Of a stretch of 64,000 nucleotides of DNA, positions 44,318 through 52,769 are shown one piece after another. Position numbers and translations under genes: made by a program. The stretch's first letter is position 1; every line of letters starts with the position of its first letter. The DNA is from Streptomyces sp. SAJ15 (GTDB lineage Bacteria > Actinomycetota > Actinomycetes > Streptomycetales > Streptomycetaceae). The stretch lies in contig NZ_NISY01000013.1 in the NCBI RefSeq assembly GCF_007595705.1, forward strand, positions 186,001 to 250,000, given 5' to 3'. The notes below the pieces were generated by a model that was not told the DNA's origin, did not search any database, and saw only the letters and a program-made list of their open reading frames with translations.

Positions 44318-45333
44318 CAGCGCCCCCCTCCCCGCTCGGACCGGCCTTCGCGGTGGTTCGGGGCGCCCCGGTCGTCCCGGTCGGCGCGCAGCACCAGCAG
44401 CATCAGCAGCAGCGCGATGGCGAAGACGACCAGCGAGATCGCGGAGGCGTAGCCCACCCGGCCGTTGAGCCCGGTGCCCACCCGGTGCACCAGCATCACC
44501 AGTGTGGTGTCCTCGCCCGCCGGTCCGCCGCTCGGCCCGGCCAGCAGATAGACCTCGGCGAAGACCTTGAAGGCGGCGACGGAGGAGAGCGCGCCGACCA
44601 GCACCATGGTGGAGCGCACGGACGGCACGGTGACGCTGAGGAAGCGACGGAAGGCCCCCGCGCCGTCGACCGCGGCCGCCTCGTGCAGCTCGCGCGGCAC
44701 GTTCGACAGCGCGGCCAGGTAAATGATCATGTAGTAGCCCAGCCCCTTCCACACCGTCAGGGCCATCGCGCTGAACAGCAGCAGCCACTGGTCGCCGAGG
44801 AACTCCACCGGGCCCGCGCCGAGGAACTCGAGCATGGCGTTGACCAGACCCCGGTCGTCCAGCATCCAGCCCCAGATCAGCGAGACCACGACGAGCGAGG
44901 CGACGACCGGGGTGTAGAAGGCGGACCGGAAGAACGCGACGCCGGGGATCTGCTTGTGCACCAGCAGCGCGAGCAGCAGCGGCAGCAGCACGGTGCAGGG
45001 CACGACCAGGGCCACGTACAGCAGGCTGTTGCGCAGGCCCACCCAGAACTGCTCGTCGTCCAGCATGGTGCGGAAGTTCTCCAGCCCCACCCAGGTCCCG
45101 TCGGTCAGCGTCCGCTTGTCGGTGAACGCCGTGGAGACCGTGGTGAGGAACGGATAGAGGCTGAAGGCGGTCACGACCACCAGGCCGGGCAGCAGGAGCA
45201 GCCAGGGGCTGCCGGCCCAGTGGGTGCGTACGGCGCGGCGGCGCGGCGGCCGGTCGCCCGGCCGGGGCGCGGCGGGGTGCTCCGCGGGGTCCCCGGGGAT
45301 CGGCCGGGCGGGCGCGGTGGCGGGGCGGCCCAT
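44317..45333 (-). CDS. carbohydrate ABC transporter permease (MalF-like)
   Basis: A 338-residue permease of the CUT1 sugar import family. A proline-rich cytoplasmic N-terminus of about 40 residues precedes six transmembrane segments. SPWLLLLPGLVVVTAFSLYP is the usual first segment and HEAAAVDGAGAFRRFLSVTVP the EAA loop. The start overlaps the binding-protein stop by one base. It pairs with the next gene to form the channel of the glycan importer. Confidence 0.92.
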   Translation of the reverse strand: MGRPATAPARPIPGDPAEHPAAPRPGDRPPRRRAVRTHWAGSPWLLLLPGLVVVTAFSLYPFLTTVSTAFTDKRTLTDGTWVGLENFRTMLDDEQFWVGLRNSLLYVALVVPCTVLLPLLLALLVHKQIPGVAFFRSAFYTPVVASLVVVSLIWGWMLDDRGLVNAMLEFLGAGPVEFLGDQWLLLFSAMALTVWKGLGYYMIIYLAALSNVPRELHEAAAVDGAGAFRRFLSVTVPSVRSTMVLVGALSSVAAFKVFAEVYLLAGPSGGPAGEDTTLVMLVHRVGTGLNGRVGYASAISLVVFAIALLLMLLVLRADRDDRGAPNHREGRSERGGGR

Positions 45334-46628
45334 CAGCTCTGCCGCAGCAGCTTGTTGCTCTGCTCGACGGCGTCGTCCAGCGCGTCCTGGGGCGACTTCC
45401 TGCCCTGGAGCGCCTTGGCCACCTCGTTCTGGAGCACGGTCTTCATCTCGTCGCTCATGACGACGGGGGTGTAGTTGACGGCCCCCTTCAGCATCCGGGC
45501 CGCGGCGACCCGGACCCGGCTCTCGTCGCTGCCGTCGTCCCTGGACCAGTACGCCTTCTCCAGCGAGCCCCTGGTGCTGGGGAAGATCGCGACCTCGTGG
45601 GCGAAGGACTCCTGGTTCTCCTTGTCGGTGACGAAGTGCGCGAAGGCGACGGCCGCCGCCTTGTGCTCGCTCCGCTCGTTGACCGCGAGTCCCATCACGT
45701 ACATGTTCGGCTTGCCGGTGTTGTTGGGCGCGTCGGTGATGCCCAGGTTCTCGTAGAGGCTCGGCGCGTCCCGCTTGAAGGTCTCCAGGTCGTGGGCGCT
45801 GCCCGGATTGATGGCGACCTTCTGCTCCAGGAACCGCTGACCCGCCTTCTCCGGGGTCATCGTCAGCGCCTGCGAGTCCAGCCCGCCGTTGTCGTACAGC
45901 TCCTTGTACCTCGTCAGCAGCTCGACGCCCTTCGGCTCGTTGTAGGTGAACTCGGTCGCGTCGGCATCGGTCAGCCTGACGCCGTAGCGGCCGAAGTCCT
46001 CGACGGTGGGGGTGCCCGCCAGCGTGGCGACCTTCCCGTCCGACGTCTTCGCCATGGCGTTGGCGTGCGCGAAGAGTTCGTCGAAGCTCTTCGGGGGCTT
46101 CTCCGGATCCAGCCCCGCCTTCCGGAACAGCGCCTTGTTGTAGAAGAGCGGGCCGGTGTTCAGATACCAGGGGAAGGCATAGGTGCCGTCCAGGCCGGGC
46201 AGCGCGTTCCCCCGCCACGCCTCCGGGGTGTACTCGCCCTTGAACCTGGCGCTCGCCTCGGACTTGTCCAGATTCATCAGCAGACCGGCCTTGGCTAGGG
46301 GATACGCCAGGTCGGGGGAGACGTTGACGACATCGGGCAGATCGCCCGAACCCGCGTCCGCGCTGAGCTTCTCCGCGTAGTTCTCGGCCGGCTGGTCCAG
46401 CCACTTGACCTCGACGTCCGGGTAGCGGTTCTCGAACTTCTCGATCAGCTCGTTGAAATAGTCCTTGAAGTTCGCCCGCAGGTTCCAGGTCTGGAAGCTG
46501 ATCTCGCCCTCGATCCGGCCGTTCGCGCTGCTACCGCCCCCGCCGTCATCCGATCCGCAACCGGTCAGCAGCAGTGCCGACAGGGCGAGCGGCACGGTGG
46601 TGGCGATGGCTCTACGGAAGAGGGGCAT
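45333..46628 (-). CDS. extracellular sugar-binding lipoprotein
   Basis: A 431-residue solute-binding protein of ABC family 1. The signal has a lipobox LLTGC near residue 23, so the mature protein is anchored outside the membrane by its Cys. Typical segments are ISFQTWNLRANFKDYFNELI, ADAGSGDLPDVVNVSPD and YAFPWYLNTGPLFYNKALFRKAG. AAGGAG precedes the ATG at 46628. It is the first gene of the glycan operon and is divergent from a LacI regulator. The likely ligand is the oligosaccharide set free by the secreted GH85 enzyme. Confidence 0.92.
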   Translation of the reverse strand: MPLFRRAIATTVPLALSALLLTGCGSDDGGGGSSANGRIEGEISFQTWNLRANFKDYFNELIEKFENRYPDVEVKWLDQPAENYAEKLSADAGSGDLPDVVNVSPDLAYPLAKAGLLMNLDKSEASARFKGEYTPEAWRGNALPGLDGTYAFPWYLNTGPLFYNKALFRKAGLDPEKPPKSFDELFAHANAMAKTSDGKVATLAGTPTVEDFGRYGVRLTDADATEFTYNEPKGVELLTRYKELYDNGGLDSQALTMTPEKAGQRFLEQKVAINPGSAHDLETFKRDAPSLYENLGITDAPNNTGKPNMYVMGLAVNERSEHKAAAVAFAHFVTDKENQESFAHEVAIFPSTRGSLEKAYWSRDDGSDESRVRVAAARMLKGAVNYTPVVMSDEMKTVLQNEVAKALQGRKSPQDALDDAVEQSNKLLRQS

Positions 46629-46714
46629 GACGGGCGTTCTCCTTCGGTCGGGCCGGGAGGTTGCGTCAAGAAGCTGCACCCGTACGGGGGTTCGAGTCAA
46701 GTCTTCCGCAACGA

Positions 46715-46730
46715 ACTAATGCGCTTTAGT
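46715..46730. promoter_or_regulatory. LacI-type operator 1
   Basis: ACTAATGCGCTTTAGT, a near-perfect palindrome centred on GCGC, in the divergent region between the sugar-binding protein and LacI genes. Confidence 0.75.
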
Positions 46731-46739
46731 CTGTTGGTG

Positions 46740-46753
46740 CTCAAGCGCTTTAG
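46740..46753. promoter_or_regulatory. LacI-type operator 2
   Basis: CTCAAGCGCTTTAG, a second near-palindrome sharing the GCGCTTTAG half-site with operator 1, 24 bp centre to centre. The two sites suggest cooperative binding by the adjacent LacI-family protein. Confidence 0.75.
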
Positions 46754-46834
46754 CTGAACGCCTCTCCCCGCCGGGGCGGACGGCTCACGCGCGGGATGCT
46801 GATCTGTGTGTCGCACGGCTCCAGGAGGACCTCG

Positions 46835-47878
46835 ATGCGCCGGACCCCGGCCCGACGCCCCACCATGAAGGACATCGCGCGCCGCGCCGGCGTGTCGGAG
46901 AGCGCGGTCTCCTTCGCCCTGAACGACCGGCCCGGTGTCTCGGCGGCCACCCGCGACCGGGTGCGGCGCGTCGCCGAACAGCTGGGCTGGCAGCCCAGCA
47001 CCGCCGCCCGCGCGCTCTCCGGCGAGGGCTCGGCCACGGTCGGGCTGGTGCTGGCCCGGCCCGCCTCCACCCTCGGCGTGGAGTCGTTCTTCCTGCAACT
47101 GGTCTCCGGCGTGCAGGAGGCTCTCTCGCCGCGCCGGCTCGGGCTGCTCTTCCAGGTGGTGCCGGACCTCGACGCCGAGTGCGCCACCTACCGCCGCTGG
47201 TGGGCCGAACACCGCGTGGACGGGCTGCTGGTGGTCGACCCCCGCGCCGCCGACCCACGCCCCGAGCTGCTCACCGCGCTCGGCCTGCCGGCCGTGGTGA
47301 TCGGCACCCTGCCCGCACCGCTCGCCGACCGGCCGGCGATCTCCAACATCTGGGCGGACGACACCGGCGCCATGGCCTCGATCGTCGACCACCTCCACGA
47401 GCTGGGGCACCGTCGCATCGTCCACATCGCCGGGCTGCCCGACCTCGCCCACACCCGCGACCGCGTCGACTCGCTGCGCGCGGAGGCCGCGCGCCGCGGG
47501 CTCGCCGACGTGTGCTCGGTGCCCACCGACTACTCCGACGCGCAGGGCGCGGCCGCCACCCGTCGGATGCTGGCGCAGGACCGGCCGCCCACCGCCCTCG
47601 TCTACGACAACGACGTGATGGCCGTGGCCGGGCTCGCCGTCGCCGCGGAGCTCGGCCTCGCGGTCCCCGCCGACGTGTCCATCGTGGCCTGGGACGACTC
47701 GGTGCTGTGCCGCAGCACCCACCCCTCACTCACCGCCCTGGTCCGCGACACCGCCACCTACGGGCGGCACGCCGCCGAGCAGCTGATCGCGCTGCTCGAC
47801 GGCGGGCCGGCGGTGTGCGTCCAGGACGAGCTGCCGCGACTGGCGCCGCGCGCCAGCACGGCTCCGCCGCCGGCCTGA
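46835..47878 (+). CDS. LacI family regulator of the glycan locus
   Basis: A 347-residue LacI-type repressor. The helix-turn-helix is at about 10-30 (MKDIARRAGVSESAVSFALN), the hinge at about 50-60, and the effector domain has the usual order (GLVLARPASTLGVESFFLQL; VYDNDVMAVAGLAVAAELGL; VSIVAWDDSVLCRSTHPSLT). The ATG at 46835 follows AGGAGG; the frame extends 13 codons upstream with no sign of use. It is divergent from the ABC-glycosidase operon, and two palindromic operators lie between them. The inducer is probably a mannose-containing oligosaccharide. Confidence 0.9.
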   Translation: MRRTPARRPTMKDIARRAGVSESAVSFALNDRPGVSAATRDRVRRVAEQLGWQPSTAARALSGEGSATVGLVLARPASTLGVESFFLQLVSGVQEALSPRRLGLLFQVVPDLDAECATYRRWWAEHRVDGLLVVDPRAADPRPELLTALGLPAVVIGTLPAPLADRPAISNIWADDTGAMASIVDHLHELGHRRIVHIAGLPDLAHTRDRVDSLRAEAARRGLADVCSVPTDYSDAQGAAATRRMLAQDRPPTALVYDNDVMAVAGLAVAAELGLAVPADVSIVAWDDSVLCRSTHPSLTALVRDTATYGRHAAEQLIALLDGGPAVCVQDELPRLAPRASTAPPPA

Positions 47879-47930
47879 GTCGAGGCCGGCGGCGGAGCCG
47901 GACGGCGTGGCCGCGTCGAGCCGTGCGACG

Positions 47931-47955
47931 GGTCCCGGGCCGCCCGCCCGGGACC
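47931..47955. terminator. bidirectional terminator hairpin
   Basis: GGTCCCGGGC (47931-47940), loop CGCCC, GCCCGGGACC (47946-47955): a perfect 10-bp stem between the convergent lacI and egtD genes. Confidence 0.8.
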
Positions 47956-47960
47956 ACGCC

Positions 47961-48923
47961 TTACGCCGGCACCGCCAGCGACAGCGCGAAACGGCCCTCG
48001 CGGTCCGTCCACCACTGGCGCAGCGCCAGCCCGGCGGCGGCCAGCTCGGTCCGCACGCTCTCCTGCCGGAACTTCGCGGAGACCTCGGTGCGCAGCTCCT
48101 CCCCGGCGGAGAAGTGCACCGCGAGATCCATCGAGGGGAACTTGACGGTGAGCGCCGCACGGGCGCGCAGTCGCATCTCGATCCACTCGTGCGCGGGGTC
48201 CCAGACGGCGACATGGTCGAAGTCGGCGGAGTCGAAGTCGGCGCCCAGTTCGCGGTTGAGGACGGCCAGGACGTTCTTGTTGAACTCCGCGGTCACCCCC
48301 TGGGCGTCGTCGTACGCCGCCACCAGCGTCGCCTCGTCCTTGACCAGGTCGGTGCCGAGGAGCAGCGCGTCACCGGGCTCCAGCAGATCGGCCACGGCGG
48401 TGAGGAAACGGTTCCTCTCCGGGGGCAGCAGATTGCCGATGGTGCTGCCCAGGAACGCCAGCAGCCGCGGGCCCGGTGTGTCCGGCAGCTCCAGACCCTC
48501 CTGGAAGTCGGCGACCAGGGCGTGCACATGCAGGGTCGGATGCTCGGCCAGCAGCCCCTCGCCCGCCTGCCGCAGGGCGCTGTCGCTGACGTCCACCGGG
48601 ACGTACGAGTGCAGCTGCGGCAGGGCGCGCAGCAGATAGCGGGTCTTCTCCGAGGAGCCGGAGCCCAGCTCGACGAGGGTGCGGGCGGCGGTGGTGGCGG
48701 CGATGTCGGGGGCCCGCTCGATGAGGATCTCCCGCTCCGCCCGCGTCGGGTAGTACTCGGGGAGCTCGGTGATCCGGTCGAACAGCTCGCTGCCCCGCGC
48801 GTCGTAGAACCACTTGGGCGGCAGCTGCTTGGAGGTGCGGGTCAGGCCGTCGGCCACATCGGCGCGCAGCGCGGCGGACGTGGTGTCGACCGGGAGGGTG
48901 CGGGTCAGGCTGAACGGGCTCAC
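47961..48923 (-). CDS. egtD: L-histidine N-alpha-methyltransferase
   Basis: A 320-residue SAM-dependent enzyme that trimethylates histidine to hercynine, the first committed step toward ergothioneine. Family segments are LPPKWFYDARGSELFDRIT, LPEYYPTRAEREIL, the SAM motif LVELGSGSSEKTRYLL, FLGSTIGNLLP and DLVKDEATLVAAYDDAQGVT. The GTG start overlaps the egtC stop (GTGA). It is the last gene of the egtABCD operon. The length fits the family. Confidence 0.95.
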   Translation of the reverse strand: MSPFSLTRTLPVDTTSAALRADVADGLTRTSKQLPPKWFYDARGSELFDRITELPEYYPTRAEREILIERAPDIAATTAARTLVELGSGSSEKTRYLLRALPQLHSYVPVDVSDSALRQAGEGLLAEHPTLHVHALVADFQEGLELPDTPGPRLLAFLGSTIGNLLPPERNRFLTAVADLLEPGDALLLGTDLVKDEATLVAAYDDAQGVTAEFNKNVLAVLNRELGADFDSADFDHVAVWDPAHEWIEMRLRARAALTVKFPSMDLAVHFSAGEELRTEVSAKFRQESVRTELAAAGLALRQWWTDREGRFALSLAVPA

Positions 48924-49675
48924 GCGGAGGGCTCCTTGAGCGGGGTACGGAGTACGTCGGTGCGGGTGGCGCTGAGCAGGGTGTGGTCGGGGACCTCCGT
49001 CCAGAGCGGATCGTCGTCGTACGGCTCCGAGGCGACGACGACGGCCCGGCCCGGTTCGGCGCGGTACCAGAGCGTGTCGCCCCACGCGGTGGCGGCGATG
49101 GTCTCGCCGTCGGTGAGCAGCAGGTTCAGCCGGGAGTCGGGCGCGGCCGCCGCGACCTCCCGGGTGGTCTCGGCCAGCGCCTCGGGCGCCGGGTAGCCCT
49201 CCCGGAGCCGGTGCAGCAGCAGCGCCCACACCAGCGCGGAGTCGCAGCGCGCCTCCAACAGGAGCAGTTCGCCGGCCGGCAGCCCGGCGGCGAGCCGGGA
49301 CAGCGAGTGCGGCCAGCCGCGGATCGCCCCGTTGTGGCTGAACAGCCAGTCGTCCCCGGCGAACGGCGCCGCGGCCGCCTCCCCGTCGGCGCTGGCCTCG
49401 GTGGCGTCCCGTACCGCGCCGAGCAGCGCGCGCGTGCGCACCACCCGGGCCAGGTCCGCGAACGAGGCGTCGGCCCACATCGGCCCGGACCGGCGGTATC
49501 GCGCGGGCCGCGGGTCGCCCGGGGCGTACCAGCCGACGCCGAACCCGTCGGCGTTGACCGTCCCGTGCACCTGTCGACGGGGCGCCCACGCCTGTCGGTA
49601 GAGCGAGTGCGGCGGACGCACCAGGACCTCGCCGATGGCCACGTCCGGTCCCAGGTAAGCGAGGTGTCGGCACAT
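48920..49675 (-). CDS. egtC: gamma-glutamyl-hercynylcysteine sulfoxide hydrolase
   Basis: A 251-residue class II glutamine amidotransferase-like enzyme. The N-terminal catalytic Cys is residue 2 (MCRHLAYLGP), exposed after Met removal, and GFGVGWYAPG and FSHNGAIRGWP are conserved. It removes glutamate from the EgtB product in ergothioneine synthesis. It lies 123 nt after egtB, the only gap in the operon, with no clear signal in it. Confidence 0.93.
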   Translation of the reverse strand: MCRHLAYLGPDVAIGEVLVRPPHSLYRQAWAPRRQVHGTVNADGFGVGWYAPGDPRPARYRRSGPMWADASFADLARVVRTRALLGAVRDATEASADGEAAAAPFAGDDWLFSHNGAIRGWPHSLSRLAAGLPAGELLLLEARCDSALVWALLLHRLREGYPAPEALAETTREVAAAAPDSRLNLLLTDGETIAATAWGDTLWYRAEPGRAVVVASEPYDDDPLWTEVPDHTLLSATRTDVLRTPLKEPSA

Positions 49676-49798
49676 CAGTCCGTCCTCCCTCGCACGTCGT
49701 CCACGCGGTGCTGCGACGGGCTCGGCCCGGTGAGGGCGGGCCGTCGGGCCTCCGGGCGTCGCGGTCGGGCCGCGGCGCCCCCCGAAGGGGTGCGGGGG

Positions 49799-51178
49799 TC
49801 AGGCATCGCGGGCCTCCCGTTCCGCGTCCCGCGCGGTGCGGAAACCGGAGAAGATCTGCCGCCGGACGGGCAGGTCCCAGTTGCGGAAGGTGCCGCGGCA
49901 GGCGACGGGGTCCACGGCGAAGGAACCGCCGCGCAGCACCTTGTGGGTGCCGCCGAAGAAGACCTCGGAGTACTCGCGGTAGGGGAAGGCGGCGAAGCCG
50001 GGGTAGGGCAGGAAGTCGCTGGCCGTCCACTCCCACACGTCGCCGATCAGCTGCCGCACGCCCAGCGGCGAGGCGCCGCGCGGATAGCTGCCCACGGGGG
50101 CGGGCTGGAGATGGCGCTGGCCCAGGTTGGCGAGGTCGGGGGTGGGGTCGGCGTCGCCCCACGGATAGCGCCGGGAGCGGTCGGCGTCCGGGTCGTGCCG
50201 GGCGGCCTTCTCCCATTCCGCCTCGGTGGGCAGCCGGCGCCCGGCCCAGCGGGCGTAGGCGTCGGCCTCGTACCAGCTCACGTGCAGCACGGGTTCGGCG
50301 GGCGGCACCGGCTCGGTCACCCCGAAGCGGCGGCGCAGCCACTGGTCGCCCTCGCGGCGCCAGAACAGCGGCGCGTGCAGCCCGTGCTCACGGATGTGGG
50401 CCCAGCCCTCGGCGGTCCACCACCGCTCCCGCTCGTAGCCGCCGTCCTCGATGAACCGCTGGTAGGCGGCGTTGCTGACCGGCACCGTGTCGATGTGGAA
50501 GCCCGGCACCTCGACGCGGTGCGCGGGGCGCTCGTTGTCCAGCGCCCAGGGCTCGGCGGAGGTGCCCATGGTGAACGGGCCGCCGGGGACGAAGACCTCG
50601 GCGGGCAGCGCGGCGTCGACGGGCCCCGGCGGCGGGGGCGCGTGCAGGACGGCCGGGCCGCGCCGCAGCTGGTGGGTGATGAGCATGGTCTCGTCGTGCT
50701 GCTGCTCATGCTGGGCGATCATGCCGAAGGCGAAGCCCGCGTCGACCAGCGGATCGCCGTGCAGCGCGGCGCGCTCCAACACGTCCAGGACCCGGCCGCG
50801 CACCTCGCCGACGTAGCGGTGCGCCTCGTCGGGGGGCAGCAGGGGCAGCGAGGGGCGCGTGGCGCGCGGGTGCTCGAAGGCGTCGTAGACCGAGTCGATC
50901 TCCGGGCGCAGCGCCTCCTGGCCGCCGACGGAGCGCAGCAGCCACTGCTCCTCCTGGTTGCCGATGTGGGCGAGGTCCCAGACGAGAGGGGACATCAGGG
51001 GGGAGTGCTGGGCGGTGAGATCGCGCTCGTCGACGCAGTCGGTGAGGGCGCGGGTGCGTTCGCGGGCGGTGCGCAGCGCGCGCTCGGCCCGCTCCCGTAT
51101 GGCGTCCGGATCGAGCGGTGCGGAGCCCTCGGGGGCCGCGGGCGTCTGGTGGGGGGTGGCGGCCTCGGGCGCGGTCAT
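49799..51178 (-). CDS. egtB: ergothioneine sulfoxide synthase
   Basis: A 459-residue non-haem iron enzyme that joins gamma-glutamylcysteine and hercynine with oxygen. An N-terminal DinB-like domain carries the iron motif HEQQHDE near residue 160 and a further His in WDLAHIGNQEEQW. The C-terminal formylglycine-generating-enzyme-like domain shows GPFTMGTSAEPWALDNERPA, RRLPTEAEWEKAAR and GGTHKVLRGGSFA. The ATG overlaps the egtA stop (ATGA). Confidence 0.95.
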   Translation of the reverse strand: MTAPEAATPHQTPAAPEGSAPLDPDAIRERAERALRTARERTRALTDCVDERDLTAQHSPLMSPLVWDLAHIGNQEEQWLLRSVGGQEALRPEIDSVYDAFEHPRATRPSLPLLPPDEAHRYVGEVRGRVLDVLERAALHGDPLVDAGFAFGMIAQHEQQHDETMLITHQLRRGPAVLHAPPPPGPVDAALPAEVFVPGGPFTMGTSAEPWALDNERPAHRVEVPGFHIDTVPVSNAAYQRFIEDGGYERERWWTAEGWAHIREHGLHAPLFWRREGDQWLRRRFGVTEPVPPAEPVLHVSWYEADAYARWAGRRLPTEAEWEKAARHDPDADRSRRYPWGDADPTPDLANLGQRHLQPAPVGSYPRGASPLGVRQLIGDVWEWTASDFLPYPGFAAFPYREYSEVFFGGTHKVLRGGSFAVDPVACRGTFRNWDLPVRRQIFSGFRTARDAEREARDA

Positions 51179-52479
51179 GGCCGGCGCTCCTTCCCGGTGG
51201 GGGCGGCCCCGGCGACGGGGGCCGTCAGATCGTCGGCCGGACATCGGCCACGGGCGACGTAGCGGTCGGTGAAGTCGGCGACGGCGGTGAGGATCCGGTC
51301 CGAGGCGCCGATGCGCGGCAGGGCCTCCAGGGCGGTGGCGAAGCAGCTCACGGCGGCGGCGTGCAACTCGGGGTCGGTCAGGGCGTGCCGGGCGGCGTTG
51401 CGCCAGAGCGCGTTGCGGGGTGCCGGCGCGCCGCCGGCGGTCTCCGCCAGCGGCTTGACCACGCGGTAGACGGTCTCGGCCGCCTCGGGGTCGTCGAAGA
51501 GCGCGGCGGTGACGGCGAGCGGGACGATCCAGCCGTCCTCGCCCGACTGTGCGTCGATCATGCGCAGTTCGAGGTGGCCACGCGGTCGGACCGGGGGGAA
51601 GAGGGTGGTGATGTGGTAGTCGAGATCCTCGATGTCCGGCGGCCGGGGCCGTCCGCGCCGCACCCACTGACGAAACGTCAACCCGTCGGCCAACGGCCAC
51701 GGCCCGTGGTCGGAGCGGATGAACATCACCGGCGCGTCCAGCACATACGCCGACCAGGCGGCGCGCGGATCGCGGTCGTCGGGCGGGGCGAGCGTGCGGC
51801 CGGGGTCCATGGCGGCCCAGACGGCCTGCCGGGTGGAGCGGTAGCCGGTGGGAACCCCCCGCGCGAGAGGGGAGTTGGCGAACGCGGCGGTCAGCACCGC
51901 GCCCAACAGGTGGGCCAGCCGCCAGCGCCGCCCCACCCCCAGCGGCCCCGGCTCGGCGTGGCCGGCGTCCACGCAGACCTGTACCGAGGCCGTGCAGCAC
52001 ATCATGGAGCGCCCGGCCGTCCCGAAGCGGTCGAAGTACCGCTCCATCGAGGCGTAGCGGTGGTCGGTGAGCAGCCGGCGCGGCGGATGCCAGGGGTTGT
52101 GGCCGTGGCCGGCGATGCCGAGCCCCATGCGGGCCAGTAGATCGCGCACCAGGGCCAGATCCGCGGAGGTGTCGGCCACACAGGCGGTGAGCGAGGCGCA
52201 GGGGCGGGAGCTGAGCTCCAGCTGGCCGCCGGGTTCGAAGGTGAGCGCGGAGCGCAGCGGCAGTTCGCGCAGCGCGGCCACCGCGGCGTGCAGCCGGGCG
52301 GGGGCGACGGGAGTCGCCGGGTCGCGCAGGTCGTGCATGAGCCATTCCAGCTCGATGCCGATGAATCGGGGTGGTCCGGTCTTGAAGCAGATGCCGCGCA
52401 CATGGGCCTCCATGTCGGCCTCGGCGGGCGAGATCCCGCCCGACCGCATCGCGGCGCGCATCGCCTTGTCCTCGGGCAC
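51175..52479 (-). CDS. egtA: glutamate-cysteine ligase of ergothioneine synthesis
   Basis: A 434-residue ATP-dependent ligase making gamma-glutamylcysteine, the sulfur donor for EgtB. Segments FIGIELEWLMHDL, LTFEPGGQLELSSRP and ASVQVCVDAGHAE are typical of the EgtA/GshA group. The GTG at 52479 is chosen because AGGAG lies 6 nt upstream; an ATG two codons before it overlaps that box and is unlikely. First gene of egtABCD. The divergent region upstream carries three direct repeats at 11-bp intervals. Confidence 0.92.
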   Translation of the reverse strand: MPEDKAMRAAMRSGGISPAEADMEAHVRGICFKTGPPRFIGIELEWLMHDLRDPATPVAPARLHAAVAALRELPLRSALTFEPGGQLELSSRPCASLTACVADTSADLALVRDLLARMGLGIAGHGHNPWHPPRRLLTDHRYASMERYFDRFGTAGRSMMCCTASVQVCVDAGHAEPGPLGVGRRWRLAHLLGAVLTAAFANSPLARGVPTGYRSTRQAVWAAMDPGRTLAPPDDRDPRAAWSAYVLDAPVMFIRSDHGPWPLADGLTFRQWVRRGRPRPPDIEDLDYHITTLFPPVRPRGHLELRMIDAQSGEDGWIVPLAVTAALFDDPEAAETVYRVVKPLAETAGGAPAPRNALWRNAARHALTDPELHAAAVSCFATALEALPRIGASDRILTAVADFTDRYVARGRCPADDLTAPVAGAAPTGKERRP

Positions 52480-52570
52480 AGCCATCTCCTGTCCCGTCCC
52501 GGTGATCGGCCCGCGGGGTGCGAGCCGGTATGCCGTCCTCCACCTAAACGTGCCATGGTCGCCGGGCTCA

Positions 52571-52598
52571 AGAGTGCCTACAGAGTTACACAAGAGTT
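52571..52598. promoter_or_regulatory. three direct repeats at 11-bp spacing upstream of egtA
   Basis: AGAGTG (52571), AGAGTT (52582) and AGAGTT (52593) recur at exactly 11-bp steps, about 92 nt before the egtA start. Such helical-turn periodicity resembles sites of SARP-type or similar activators. The rest of the 290-bp divergent gap has no other clear signal. Confidence 0.45.
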
Positions 52599-52769
52599 CA
52601 CGAGGCGCAGGGCGAGACAGCAGCCACACGCGCACCCTGCGTGACCGGCGGCGTCCCGGACGCCTCCGCGCGCTCCGACGCGCCTGTTCCCCAGAGGCCG
52701 ACCGACCGCTTAGTATGCCGCGCGGCGCGGCACCGCGCGCCACGAGGACCGCTTGCGGGAGGCCATCTG

